NCBI GenBank assembly: GCA_017521805.1
Contig: JAFXDK010000085.1
Span: forward strand, 1 to 64,000
Direction of reading: 5' to 3'
DNA length: 64,000 nucleotides
From: Ruminococcus sp.
GTDB lineage: Bacteria > Bacillota > Clostridia > Oscillospirales > Ruminococcaceae
Shown: positions 54,306 through 63,552 of the stretch, one piece after another
Layout of the letters: every line of letters begins with the position of its first letter
Numbering within the stretch: position 1 is the first letter of the stretch
Notes under the pieces: model-generated
Told to the model about the DNA's origin: nothing
What the model saw: only the letters and a program-made list of their open reading frames with translations
The model's database searches: none
Translations under genes and position numbers: made by a program

Positions 54306-54953
54306 TTAGCCTAACCAATCGCTTTTATCTTTCACATCATCTTTGTTCAGGATAAAACCCTCATATGAATCATGGCTGTAAGCCAGTTCATCGCTTATAT
54401 TTTCCGAAAATTTATCCATATCATAATTTTTATTACTTTCAGCTATTTTTCGGCTTAAAAGCAAATACGCACAATCGCGGGCATTTATGCTTGTATCGAA
54501 ATAAAGTAAATCAGTAGTCGTTTCTGTTTCAATACGAAGACTGTATGTATACCTGCGTAATGTACTGCCGCGATTATAGTGTTGTTTCTTCGCCATATTT
54601 CTGATTTCATACAGATTATAAACTTCCGAAGTATCGACATTAATTACTCTGTCACCCTTGACATAAAGTGTATCTTTGACAATAACTTCATGATCAGCAA
54701 GGATTTGTTCTACTTCATCATCATTATATACATTTAGCTTGTCAAGCAGCTTCTGACTGTACTTTCTTTGTACATATTCACTTTCATCCTGAGGCATAGC
54801 CAACTTTATGGAAGTAAAAACCGCAAAGACAAATGGAATAATTACATAAACAGGAATTTTTCCACCCCCTGTAGTGACTGCATATAATATTATCAGAACA
54901 AGAGCAGCAATAACAGGAAAAATTATTCCCCATAAAAGTTTTTTATTTTTCAT
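54306..54953 (-). CDS. Two-helix membrane protein between pheS and pheT (paralogue 2)
   Basis: The 215-residue protein has helices at about 7-25 and 33-51, then a beta-rich domain ('LYVKGDRVINVDTSEVYNLYEI...YTYSLRIETETTTDLLYF') aligning with that of paralogue 3. The C-terminus is NKDDVKDKSDWLG. The duplicated tail suggests a binding or targeting motif, for a partner not identified. TAGGGG precedes the ATG. Confidence 0.78.
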   Translation of the reverse strand: MKNKKLLWGIIFPVIAALVLIILYAVTTGGGKIPVYVIIPFVFAVFTSIKLAMPQDESEYVQRKYSQKLLDKLNVYNDDEVEQILADHEVIVKDTLYVKGDRVINVDTSEVYNLYEIRNMAKKQHYNRGSTLRRYTYSLRIETETTTDLLYFDTSINARDCAYLLLSRKIAESNKNYDMDKFSENISDELAYSHDSYEGFILNKDDVKDKSDWLG

Positions 54954-54980
54954 TTATATCCCCTATTAATCCAAAAAATA

Positions 54981-55487
54981 TCATCTTTTATGATAATCGT
55001 TTTTTGCCTTTCTTTTCAAAATTTCTACAGCCCTGAAAATATCCGAACCATTCATTTTCAATTTTACATGACTTTTATTTTTCAGTTTAATTTCTAAAAA
55101 ATAAAGATTTCCTGTATAACGTGAACGACTTTGCATTTCAGATATATTCTCTATATCTTCATAAAAAATCCTATCAGGAATGTCAAAAGTGAAAATGCTG
55201 TCATTCAGAAAATAATGCTGATTTGAAAAGTTGTTTTTGCAGTTTCTGAGATTCTTCTCTAAATCTCTGTCAAAAGAATTACTTATTCTTTTTAATCTGA
55301 CAACATAACGTACTGCCTCAATAAGCCCACAAAGAACTAACAAACCGCAAATAGCGATACACAGCCATTTTTCAACTATACCAAAGCGTAATGAACTGTC
55401 AGATACACCCCAGATTATCAGACTGCAAAACAACAATAGAAAAACAATTAGCCCCGATATATGTTTAATTATTTTGTTTACATACAT
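54981..55487 (-). CDS. Two-helix membrane protein between pheS and pheT (paralogue 1)
   Basis: The 168-residue protein has helices at about 10-28 and 38-58 and a shorter domain ('YFLNDSIFTFDIPDRIFYEDIENI...LYFLEIKLKNKSHVKL'). It lacks the KDKSDWLG tail found in the other two. Its ATG shares one base with the pheS stop (TGATG), so translation is coupled to pheS and probably under the same T-box. Confidence 0.75.
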   Translation of the reverse strand: MYVNKIIKHISGLIVFLLLFCSLIIWGVSDSSLRFGIVEKWLCIAICGLLVLCGLIEAVRYVVRLKRISNSFDRDLEKNLRNCKNNFSNQHYFLNDSIFTFDIPDRIFYEDIENISEMQSRSRYTGNLYFLEIKLKNKSHVKLKMNGSDIFRAVEILKRKAKNDYHKR

Positions 55488-56515
55488 CAGAACTGCTCTA
55501 AGAAACGAACATCATTCTCATAAAGCAGACGGAGGTCATTGATATCATAACGTCCCATAACCATACGCTCCAGACCAAGACCGAAAGCAAAGCCTGAATA
55601 TTCTGTGCTGTCGATACCGCAGTTTTCAAGCACCTTAGGGTGCACCATACCTGCACCGAGAAGCTCGATATAACCCTCATCCTTACACATAGAGCAGCCG
55701 CATCCGCCGCAGTTGAAGCAGCTTATATCAACCTCGCAGGAGGGCTCTGTAAATGGGAAGTGGTGAGGACGGAAACGAAGCTTACAGTCGTTACCGTAAA
55801 GCTTCTTCATGAGCATTTCAAGAGTACCCTTAAGGTCGCTCATCTTAATTCCCTTATCAATTACAAGTCCTTCAATCTGGTGGAAAAGAGGAGAATGTGT
55901 AGCATCTACAGCATCAGAACGGAATACACGGCCGGGTGAAATAATACGAATGGGAGGCTTCTGTGTCTCCATAACGTGTACCTGTACAGATGAAGTCTGT
56001 GTACGGAGGAGAACTGTTTCGTCTGTTCCTTCGATGTAGAATGTATCCTGCGTATCTCTTGCAGGGTGGTCAGGAGGAAGATTGAGAGCCTCAAATACGT
56101 GGTAATCATCATCCACCTCAGGACCGTCAGCAATATCGAAGCCCATACCCATAAAAATCTCACGGATTTCATTTTCAACCTTAGTAAGAGGGTGAAGCTT
56201 ACCCATGGGAGCAGTTTTTCCGGGGAGAGTAATATCAATTGTTTCGGATTTAAGCTGAGCCGCCTGTGCGTCAGCCTTTAATGCTGCAAGCTTGCTGTTG
56301 AGAGCCTCCTCAATATCAGCTCTTACCTTGTTTGCAAGCTGACCTATAACAGGTCTTTCCTCAGCGGAAAGCTTACCCATTTGCTTTAATATAGCAGTAA
56401 GCTCACCTTTTTTACCCAGATACTTAACTCTTAAATCGTCAAGTGCCTTGATTTCAGTGCAGGCTTCTAACTCCTGCTTCGCCAGCGCTTCAATTTTTTC
56501 AAGCTGTGCTTTCAA
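55487..56515 (-). CDS. pheS: Phenylalanyl-tRNA synthetase alpha subunit
   Basis: The catalytic alpha chain has 342 residues: N-terminal coiled coil (about 1-85), class II motif 2 'IRIISPGRVFRSDAVDATHSPLFHQIEGLVIDKG', 'FRPHHFPFTEPSCEVDI' and motif 3 'YSGFAFGLGLERMVMGRYDINDLR'. Start is TTG at 56515 because AGGAG lies eight bases upstream; a GTG at 56524 is too close and a further-upstream start would enter the T-box terminator. Downstream of a Phe-specific T-box. Confidence 0.95.
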   Translation of the reverse strand: MKAQLEKIEALAKQELEACTEIKALDDLRVKYLGKKGELTAILKQMGKLSAEERPVIGQLANKVRADIEEALNSKLAALKADAQAAQLKSETIDITLPGKTAPMGKLHPLTKVENEIREIFMGMGFDIADGPEVDDDYHVFEALNLPPDHPARDTQDTFYIEGTDETVLLRTQTSSVQVHVMETQKPPIRIISPGRVFRSDAVDATHSPLFHQIEGLVIDKGIKMSDLKGTLEMLMKKLYGNDCKLRFRPHHFPFTEPSCEVDISCFNCGGCGCSMCKDEGYIELLGAGMVHPKVLENCGIDSTEYSGFAFGLGLERMVMGRYDINDLRLLYENDVRFLEQF

Positions 56516-56550
56516 AATAATCACTCCTGTAAAATATATTTGTGCCGAAT

Positions 56551-56790
56551 ATGAAAAAGAGTCCCATCCCAAACAGGACAAGACTAACTTGCTATACCAC
56601 CCATTTTCGGGAGAGCCGACACTCTCTTGTCTATAACGCAGACCTACGTCGGAACCTACACAGCATAAAACTTTTCAATACCGCCTCTCGTGAGTGAACT
56701 TCAACTGATACTCCGTCAGAATACTCGCACCACTGTATTCCTCTCTGAACACGTCATTCTCAGCCTACTCTCTCAGTCATAGAGTTTACC
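56551..56790 (-). promoter_or_regulatory. T-box riboswitch, Phe-specific (UUC)
   Basis: On the minus strand the leader has the stem I signature, a specifier triplet TTC (56696-56698) within GAAGTTCACTC, the conserved GTGGTG loop, and the T-box sequence GGGTGGTATAGC (56591-56602), whose TGGT can pair with ACCA of uncharged tRNA. The terminator AGTCTTGTCC/GGATGGGACT (56560-56585, with G-U pairs) is followed by CTTTTT. Low Phe-tRNA charging should allow readthrough into pheS and the genes behind it. Confidence 0.92.
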
Positions 56791-56799
56791 AATATTTAT

Positions 56800-56828
56800 A
56801 TTATAGCAGTATTAAAAAAAAAAATCAA
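56800..56828 (-). promoter_or_regulatory. Promoter of the pheS operon
   Basis: TTGATT (56823-56828) and TATAAT (56800-56805) on the minus strand with a 17-base spacer, just ahead of the T-box. Confidence 0.75.
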
Positions 56829-56928
56829 GTATTTTCTGAAAATTTTTCTAAGAATTATTGAAATTTACAGAAAAATATGATATGATAGTATATATAGTAT
56901 AAATTATGAAAAAAGAGGAGTAAAAATT

Positions 56929-57501
56929 ATGGATAATTTTGCAGAACAGCTTGTAAAGAAGAAGGCTACAGGCTCAGAAAAAATCAAGAACACAGTTATA
57001 CTGATTGCAGGTATCGCAATTACACTTGTAACAGGTGCATACAGCCTGTTTGCAATAGGCAGAGGTATTTCTACCTTTATTATGATTATGGTTGCCGCCG
57101 CTGCGGGATTTGCTACATTTTTCTTTCACAGAAGCACTAAAGTGGAATATGAGTACACATTCACCAACGGCGAATTGGATATTGATAAGATAATCAACCA
57201 GACAAAGCGCAAAGAAATGCTTACTGTTCAGGTCAGCAAATTCACATCTTTCGGCAGATATAACGACAATTCTCCTGAAGAAACTTCTGATATGACAGTA
57301 ATAATGGCAACGGATAATATCGCTGAACACGAATACTACGCAGATTTTCCCCATGAGGATTATGGAAGTACAAGACTTGTTTTTGCACCAAATGAAAAAG
57401 TGATTTCCAACATAGTCAATTTTCTTCACCCGTCCATAAAAAACAAGGTGAGAACGGAATTACAAAGCTCATATATATCGGATATTTCGGACAATATCTG
57501 A
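56929..57501 (+). CDS. DUF6106-like two-helix membrane protein
   Basis: The 190-residue protein has two membrane helices (about 22-42 and 46-67) and a cytosolic domain with 'VEYEYTFTNGELDIDKIINQTKRKEMLTV', a pattern I know from DUF6106 and related bacterial PH-like proteins. The layout (two helices then a beta-rich domain) is also that of the three proteins between pheS and pheT on the other strand, 0.4 kb away. Function unknown. AGAGGAG precedes the ATG. nnr follows 35 bases later. Confidence 0.78.
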   Translation: MDNFAEQLVKKKATGSEKIKNTVILIAGIAITLVTGAYSLFAIGRGISTFIMIMVAAAAGFATFFFHRSTKVEYEYTFTNGELDIDKIINQTKRKEMLTVQVSKFTSFGRYNDNSPEETSDMTVIMATDNIAEHEYYADFPHEDYGSTRLVFAPNEKVISNIVNFLHPSIKNKVRTELQSSYISDISDNI

Positions 57502-57536
57502 TAAGCTATAAAATAATCCCAAAGGAGTGATTATCA

Positions 57537-59237
57537 ATGCAGATAGTAACAACCAGGCAGATGACAAAGCTTGAAAAACAGGCAAAGAAACTGGGCGTAT
57601 CCCCCAAGGAGCTGATGCAGAATGCAGGAAGGAAGCTGGCTGAAAGAATCATGCAGATTTGTTCCAGTGAACAGCATATCCCTGAACGTACAAGCATAGT
57701 ATTTCTTGCAGGAAGCGGCAACAACGGCGGAGACTGCTACGCCGCCGCAAATATCCTTGTTTACAGAGGATATCATGTCACTGTAGTAAACCTTGTCAAA
57801 GAGCCTTCTACCGATATTGCCAAGGAATATTTTTCACAGCTTCCCGAAAAGGTCAATATCATTACAGGCTACAGAAATGAGAATATCGAAGCGGCTATCG
57901 AGGCGGCAGAGCTTGATTACACTACTCTTTACAGCAAGGATATCACAACACTGAAAAACAAAAAAGACCTTACTGCAATTGATAAAATTCTTATCAAGGA
58001 AAAAGAACGCATGACAGCTGTACGCCGTGCAGTTGTATCAGCTGATGTACTTATTGACGGCGTTTTCGGTACGGGCTTCAAGGGTAAGCTTGACAGTGAG
58101 CTTATGGCAATTTTCGCAATTGGCACAAGCGCATATCGTATCTCTGTTGATATTCCAAGCGGCGGCGACGGCTCAAAGGGAACAGTCTCTCCAGGCTGTT
58201 TCAAGGCGGATGAAACACTGTGTCTCGGCTGTCTCAAATTCGGCATGACACAGTATCCATTGAAAAAAATGTGTGGAAAAATCAGTGTCGCAGACATAGG
58301 AATTCCACCAGCCGCATATAGTATTCTTGACGGAGAGCATGGCTATCATCGCCTTGACCGTGACAGTCTTGCAGGCTTCCCGCCCAAAAGGGAAAGCGAT
58401 GCTCATAAGGGTACTTTCGGAACTGTTCTTGTTATCTCTGGCAGCAACTCAATGCGTGGTGCTGCTGCATTTGCAGCTTTAGGCGCACTGCGAAGCGGCG
58501 CAGGACTTGTTAAAGTCGCCTCTGTTCCACGATGCATTGATACCGTATCAGTACTTGCTCCCGAAGCAACATATATCGAACTGAACAGCAACAGTAACGG
58601 ATTCATGAAATTTGACGACAAAGCCAAAGAGCTTCTGAAAGATGCATTAAAAAAATCCACAGCTGTAGTTATCGGCTCAGGCATGGGAGTAACTGATGAT
58701 ACCAAGGAAATACTGCGATTTGTAGTTTCAAATTCATTTTGTCCTGTAATTATTGACGCAGACGGAATAAATTGCATAGCTGAGGACATAGAAATATTAG
58801 TGAACAGGAAATCCGAAGTAATCCTCACGCCCCACCCCGGAGAAATGGCAAGGCTTCTCAACTGCGATACTGAATCAATAAACGAAAATCGTATTATGGT
58901 TGCCGAGAAATACGCCGAAAAACACGGAGTAACCGTCGTGCTGAAAGGTGCAGGAACTATAATCTCCGACAAATTCCATACTGCCGCAAACCATACGGGA
59001 AATGCAGGCATGAGCCGCGGCGGCAGCGGAGATATCCTTTCGGGAATTATCGGCGCGGCTGTCGCTCAGGGATTTTCCCCTTATGATGCCGCCTGTGCAG
59101 GAGTATATATGCACGGACTTGCAGGAGATTCCGCGGCAAAAAAATACGGTCAGGAAGCAATGCTCCCAAGAGATATTATTGATTGTCTCTCTGATGCTTT
59201 CAGAACACTGAAAGAAAAGCAGAGCAGAAATTCATAA
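57537..59237 (+). CDS. nnr: Bifunctional NAD(P)H-hydrate epimerase/dehydratase
   Basis: The enzyme repairs hydrated NADH and NADPH. The 566-residue protein has an N-terminal YjeF epimerase domain ('FLAGSGNNGGDCYAAANIL', about 55) and a C-terminal ribokinase-like dehydratase ('HKGTFGTVLVISGSNSMRGAA', 'ILTPHPGEMARLL', 'MSRGGSGDILSGIIGA') using ADP or ATP. A charged insertion (about 118-155) sits inside the first domain. GGAGTG precedes the ATG. Confidence 0.94.
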   Translation: MQIVTTRQMTKLEKQAKKLGVSPKELMQNAGRKLAERIMQICSSEQHIPERTSIVFLAGSGNNGGDCYAAANILVYRGYHVTVVNLVKEPSTDIAKEYFSQLPEKVNIITGYRNENIEAAIEAAELDYTTLYSKDITTLKNKKDLTAIDKILIKEKERMTAVRRAVVSADVLIDGVFGTGFKGKLDSELMAIFAIGTSAYRISVDIPSGGDGSKGTVSPGCFKADETLCLGCLKFGMTQYPLKKMCGKISVADIGIPPAAYSILDGEHGYHRLDRDSLAGFPPKRESDAHKGTFGTVLVISGSNSMRGAAAFAALGALRSGAGLVKVASVPRCIDTVSVLAPEATYIELNSNSNGFMKFDDKAKELLKDALKKSTAVVIGSGMGVTDDTKEILRFVVSNSFCPVIIDADGINCIAEDIEILVNRKSEVILTPHPGEMARLLNCDTESINENRIMVAEKYAEKHGVTVVLKGAGTIISDKFHTAANHTGNAGMSRGGSGDILSGIIGAAVAQGFSPYDAACAGVYMHGLAGDSAAKKYGQEAMLPRDIIDCLSDAFRTLKEKQSRNS

Positions 59238-59286
59238 AAAATAACGGATGTTAAAAGAAAAAAATATTTTGATTGGAGACTTTACC

Positions 59287-59892
59287 ATGAAAAAGCTTTT
59301 AGCATCCGTTTTAGTTTGTGTTTGCGTTTTTTTTATGACAGCGTGCAGTACACCGATGAAATCCGCAACAAAACGAGAAAACAAGCTCAATTCCACGTTC
59401 ACAGCGAAAATGAACATCAGCCTTGAAAAATTCAACGCAGAGGGTACAATTACCCGTTCAGGCGACGGCAGGTGGGAAACAGAATTTGAATCTCCCAACA
59501 CTCTCAGCGGAGTAAAGCTTGTATTTGAGGAAAACACCGTTAAGGCAAGCTACAAAGGACTTGATTTTTCCGTGCCGAAATCTGCAATTCCTGTAAAGGC
59601 AATGCTTTTAAATCTTATTGAAGCAGTTGATACATCTGCACGCGAAACAGAGCTCACAGGCGAAGAAAAAGAGGGACTTTTCTGCATGGAGGGTTCACTT
59701 GAGGGCGGAGAATACTCTCTTTCCCTTGATTCAAGCGGAAATATACATACCTTTGAAATGCCGAATAATCTGCTGAAAATCGCATTTTCAGAAGTATCGG
59801 CATCAGGAACTCCCGTCTCCCCTGCCGTATCTGAAACAACAGCGTGCACAACTGAAACGACAGCAGAAACAACTACAACAACAACGTGTTAA
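59287..59892 (+). CDS. Small predicted lipoprotein
   Basis: The 201-residue protein has a signal ending FMTAC (lipidated C20), then an exported domain built of alternating strands ('TFTAKMNISLEKFNAEGTI', 'GVKLVFEENTVKASYKGL'), like LolA/LppX-type lipid-handling folds, though that is only a resemblance. A Thr-rich tail (about 180-200) ends it. Start 59287 follows GGAGAC; an earlier in-frame start at 59248 would put 13 residues before the signal. Lies 49 bases after nnr. Confidence 0.82.
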   Translation: MKKLLASVLVCVCVFFMTACSTPMKSATKRENKLNSTFTAKMNISLEKFNAEGTITRSGDGRWETEFESPNTLSGVKLVFEENTVKASYKGLDFSVPKSAIPVKAMLLNLIEAVDTSARETELTGEEKEGLFCMEGSLEGGEYSLSLDSSGNIHTFEMPNNLLKIAFSEVSASGTPVSPAVSETTACTTETTAETTTTTTC

Positions 59893-59994
59893 TAACATGA
59901 ATGGGATTCCAAAGGGTAAAACCTTTTGGCAGAGACAAGAGAAATCATCCCCTTAAATTATCTTATGGGAATCTCTAATGTTTTTAAATCAGAC

Positions 59995-60026
59995 AAAATG
60001 AGGAAGCGAATTCGCTTCCTCATTTT
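59995..60026. terminator. Perfect 32-bp palindrome terminator
   Basis: AAAATGAGGAAGCGAA followed directly by its exact complement TTCGCTTCCTCATTTT. The centre would form a tight loop; a T follows on the plus strand. It ends the nnr-lipoprotein transcript. Confidence 0.8.
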
Positions 60027-60151
60027 TACAAGAATTTTCTAAAAATCCCTCTTACTTAAACAGATTAAATTATCAGAAATTTTATATACACATCAAACAA
60101 TTTTTAATGTTGATAAATATGCATGTATACAAACTTTTTGAAAATTTTTCA

Positions 60152-60177
60152 TTTTGCAACGTTTTTCCGTTGCAAAA
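60152..60177 (-). terminator. Hairpin before the minus-strand end of 60224 gene
   Basis: TTTTGCAACG and CGTTGCAAAA pair around TTTTTC, about 50 bases past the stop at 60224. The run of T on the minus strand is poor, so it is a weak terminator candidate. Confidence 0.45.
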
Positions 60178-60223
60178 AGGCTTATTTGAGCCTTATTATG
60201 GAGGGAGTTTTTTCAAAAGCACA

Positions 60224-60652
60224 TCATTCAGCAACGATATAATCATTATACCGCTCATCAAAAACCATTGGTTTAAGCCATTGAATATACGCAGCTTCAA
60301 ATTCAAAAGCAATGGTATCGCCCAGTTCACTTTCCATGGTTATATGAAAAGAATTATCCTGATTTTCATTTATGCTGAAAGAGCGAACGATAAACCTGCG
60401 ATGTTCAGAATCAACTTTTGAACGTATATTCGTGTGTATTTCTTTTACAAAAAAGTAATCAATTGTAATGCAGACCTTATCATATGCTTTCCACTTTTTC
60501 GGCGGATTTAAAACAGGACAGCCGACAACCCACACAATACGTATTTCATTTCCAAGAGGGTAAACAAGTATATTTTCTATTTCCTGCCCATTAAAATCAA
60601 AATCAGAGCCAAAAATTTTCTCTATCGCAAGCCAATTCTGAAATCCTCTCAT
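60224..60652 (-). CDS. Unknown small soluble protein
   Basis: The 142-residue, strand-rich, acidic protein ('EIENILVYPLGNEIRIVWVVG', 'CITIDYFFVKEI', 'FHITMESELGDTIAFEF') has no recognised family. The first ATG with a ribosome site in reach is at 60652 (GGAGG 13 bases upstream); earlier in-frame starts would run into the M16 gene. It may be translationally linked to that gene. Confidence 0.65.
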   Translation of the reverse strand: MRGFQNWLAIEKIFGSDFDFNGQEIENILVYPLGNEIRIVWVVGCPVLNPPKKWKAYDKVCITIDYFFVKEIHTNIRSKVDSEHRRFIVRSFSINENQDNSFHITMESELGDTIAFEFEAAYIQWLKPMVFDERYNDYIVAE

Positions 60653-60683
60653 AAGCGCAAAGACACCTCCATTGAATAACAAA

Positions 60684-63551
60684 TCAGAACACGGATAATA
60701 TTTTAAATCCGCGGTCAGCCGCCTTATTTGTAACGTCATCCGAACCTGTAACACAGCTGTAAACTGGATTTTTCATGTCATCACAAATATCAGCAAGCCT
60801 GTCACAGCTCATCGAAAGAATCTCTCCCCGAAGCTTTCTTCTGGATTCCTGAGTGATGCCTCTGAAATACATACTGTCAGCCGCCGATGCGTATTCAGCG
60901 TCGGAGACAAGAGGCTCACCCGAAGCTATTGTACTTATAATATACGACGTAATATCGGGATTATTTCTGCAATATTCTCTGAGAAATTCTGAGGAATTCT
61001 CATATATTCCTATACTATTCATAGGTGAGGGGTCACAATAGGAATAAAAACTAACTTCAAGCATATTGTTCAGACTACAGCCCGAACCGTATGCACCGCC
61101 CTTGACGCGCACTTCATTCCAAAGATACTCGTAGCTGATTATGGTAGAAGCAACAGACCACGCGGATTTATCTGATATTTTCCTGCCAAGAACAGCACCG
61201 GAACAGCAGGTAGCCGAAGGAATAGTTATTCCCGTATTTTTGGATAAATCAAGGCTGAATTTCATACTTTCAGCTGTACACGGCTCTCCCTCAGGGAGAA
61301 TATCAGTAAGAATTCCAATATTTGTCTCCAAAGCTGAACCAATGCTGACAGTCAATCTGGATTTGCAGAAAATACGCTGCGCAAGGGACTTCAACTGACA
61401 CAATATAGCCGAAAACTCCTCATCTGAGAGCTCATTTACACTGTGGAAAGTCCGATAAGCCTCATATCCCCTTATGAATTCGATTAAAGCCGATTCTGCT
61501 GACATTAAAGCAGTTGTACGGCGAACAGAAAAACGGTGTCCGTCAGATATAATATCCTGCTTCATTTCCTCTTCGTCCTGTTTAAGCTGTCTTGAAGCAA
61601 TTTCGGAATATTCATATTCTGTTTCGGTCAAAAGCTCACCAAGAAGTCTTAATGCTTCATCAGTGTTTCGAGAAAGAAATCTTGTCTTGACCTCAAAAAA
61701 CACCTGACAGCTTTCGGAATCATCTTCCTTTCCCATGGGGATTATATCCGTAGTAAGATTTCCGAGAGTACCGATAATTTTCTTCTGCAATTCAAGTCCC
61801 GTACTTTTTGATGTTGGAAGTTCAGCAATAAGTCTGTCAAGAATAAGAAGCTGTTTCAGCTCACAGGGACTTAAATCATTTATATTGAAATACAGCGTCA
61901 TAACTGTAATTTCTTTTTCACGGACGGGATGCCTTAGAATCTTCACATCGTTCTCAAAACATTCTTCTGTGATGTATTCAATAGGCTCAGGTGAAATCTC
62001 TGTCAACGGCAATTCAGGGAGCATCGCAACAGCTTCGGCACTGTCAGGAGTATTCTGCCACTCTGTAATATCCTCATTAAGCTTTATGAGTTCTGCCTTT
62101 TCATCATCAGACATTGCAGATATTGCCTCAGCTACACGTCTGCGCTCATTTTCAGCCTGTTCCTCGCCATAAGTGTCCGAGGGAAGCATATATAATACCG
62201 CCCTGCCCTTTTTGTCAAGGAGCCATTCTGCAAGGAGTTCCTCAAAATATCTGCTGTCAAGCTTTTCTCTCAGCGTGTTGAAAACATCGCTTCGGTCTAT
62301 ATAAATCAGCGGATCTCCACCGTAAAGCCATGAGGACATGGAATCGATACAGCGTGTAAGTCCCTTAGGCTCTTCTGATTCTCTGTATCGGAATTCACAG
62401 CGGTTTATAGCGGCTTCGAGAATATCTCTGCCTATCCCCTTTTCAACAAGCTCGTGTGCAGATTTTTCTGCGGCTTCAAGTAATTTTTCACCGTTTTTCC
62501 TGTCCATATTATTGAATTTCAGCACACCGAAAGGCTGTAAAACACCGTCAGTTATGCTTAAATTCACATCAAGACACATATTTGTATCAAGGACTGCTTT
62601 CTTGAACGGAGAATCATTACAGCCTGCAATAGCCTCTGTAAGCACACTATAAGCGGCAATTTTCTCCCTTTCCTGCCACGTTGCAAGGATTTTTCCAACT
62701 GCAAGATATGTCTGAGAATCCCTTTCGCTTTCGGCAGATGAATCATAATACAATTCACGGTTACAGCTTTCTGTCTGCTTCTGATATGCGATTTCAGGCA
62801 ATTCACCGCAGTTTCCATATTCGGAGAGATAGCTGTCGATAAGAGAAAGCACCTCATCAGGATTAATTCCGCCATCAAGGTAAATATACGAATTTGCAGG
62901 GTGATAAAAGCGCTTGTGAGCGTCGATAAACTGCTCATAGGTCAAATCGGGAATCGCAGTAGGAAGTCCGCCAAATTCGAAACGATATGAAGTTTCGGGG
63001 AAAAGCAGGCTGTTCATTTCACTTTCGATTCTGTCATGAACCGTTGAAATATATCCTTTCATCTCGTTGAAAACTACGCCCTTATATAATGCTTCCTCGT
63101 CGTTTCCGAAGTATTCGGTATGATGTCCCTCCTGATAGAAAATATTCGGAACGTTATAAATCAGCGGCTTGAAAACAGCGTCAAGATATACCTTGGTAAG
63201 ATTCATGAAATCCCTGTTATTTCTGCTTGAAACGGGATACATGGTCTTATCCGAAAAGGTCATGGCGTTGAGAAATGTATTCATTGAGCCCTTGAGAAGA
63301 TAGAGAAACGGCTCTTTTACGGGGTAATTTTCAGAACCGCCAAGCACCGAATGTTCAAGTATATGGAATACACCTGTATCGTCCTCAGGAACAGTCTTAA
63401 AGGATATGCAGAAAAGCTTGTTTTCCTCCCCGTTATTCATCCATGCAAGAGGCGCATTTGTCTTATCATGACGCATTTCTATAAATTCGCCGCAGTCAGA
63501 CTGACGTATATTTGTAATTGTAAAACCGTGTATTTTTTCGTTTATTATCAT
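60684..63551 (-). CDS. M16C (PreP-like) zinc metallopeptidase
   Basis: The 955-residue protease is a single-chain two-domain M16C member related to presequence protease/falcilysin, which degrades short unstructured peptides in a closed chamber. The inverted zinc motif H63-I-L-E66-H67 and the distal glutamate in 'YKGVVFNEMKGYIS' are present, with 'FLYLLKGSMNTFLNAMTFSDKTMYPVSS' typical of M16C. No signal peptide, so it is cytosolic. Its ATG lies one base after the stop of the dockerin gene, without a strong ribosome site. Confidence 0.92.
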   Translation of the reverse strand: MIINEKIHGFTITNIRQSDCGEFIEMRHDKTNAPLAWMNNGEENKLFCISFKTVPEDDTGVFHILEHSVLGGSENYPVKEPFLYLLKGSMNTFLNAMTFSDKTMYPVSSRNNRDFMNLTKVYLDAVFKPLIYNVPNIFYQEGHHTEYFGNDEEALYKGVVFNEMKGYISTVHDRIESEMNSLLFPETSYRFEFGGLPTAIPDLTYEQFIDAHKRFYHPANSYIYLDGGINPDEVLSLIDSYLSEYGNCGELPEIAYQKQTESCNRELYYDSSAESERDSQTYLAVGKILATWQEREKIAAYSVLTEAIAGCNDSPFKKAVLDTNMCLDVNLSITDGVLQPFGVLKFNNMDRKNGEKLLEAAEKSAHELVEKGIGRDILEAAINRCEFRYRESEEPKGLTRCIDSMSSWLYGGDPLIYIDRSDVFNTLREKLDSRYFEELLAEWLLDKKGRAVLYMLPSDTYGEEQAENERRRVAEAISAMSDDEKAELIKLNEDITEWQNTPDSAEAVAMLPELPLTEISPEPIEYITEECFENDVKILRHPVREKEITVMTLYFNINDLSPCELKQLLILDRLIAELPTSKSTGLELQKKIIGTLGNLTTDIIPMGKEDDSESCQVFFEVKTRFLSRNTDEALRLLGELLTETEYEYSEIASRQLKQDEEEMKQDIISDGHRFSVRRTTALMSAESALIEFIRGYEAYRTFHSVNELSDEEFSAILCQLKSLAQRIFCKSRLTVSIGSALETNIGILTDILPEGEPCTAESMKFSLDLSKNTGITIPSATCCSGAVLGRKISDKSAWSVASTIISYEYLWNEVRVKGGAYGSGCSLNNMLEVSFYSYCDPSPMNSIGIYENSSEFLREYCRNNPDITSYIISTIASGEPLVSDAEYASAADSMYFRGITQESRRKLRGEILSMSCDRLADICDDMKNPVYSCVTGSDDVTNKAADRGFKILSVF

Positions 63552-63552
63552 T

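Larger units (their letters stand above)
59893..60223. other. Intergenic spacer between convergent genes
   Basis: Besides the palindromic terminator (59995-60026) and the hairpin at 60152-60177, I see only AT-rich sequence and a stretch at 59904-59985 rich in short direct and inverted motifs (GGGATTCC...GGGAATC). No gene, RNA or promoter was recognised. Confidence 0.6.

Noticed and set aside
59904..59985. A fourth copy of the MITE-like element
   Set aside because: It shares only short motifs (GGGATTCC, GGGAATC) and lacks the CTCTAAAAACC ends.
60107..60421. Plus-strand frame after the palindromic terminator
   Set aside because: It overlaps the minus-strand gene at 60224, has no ribosome site and low-complexity content.
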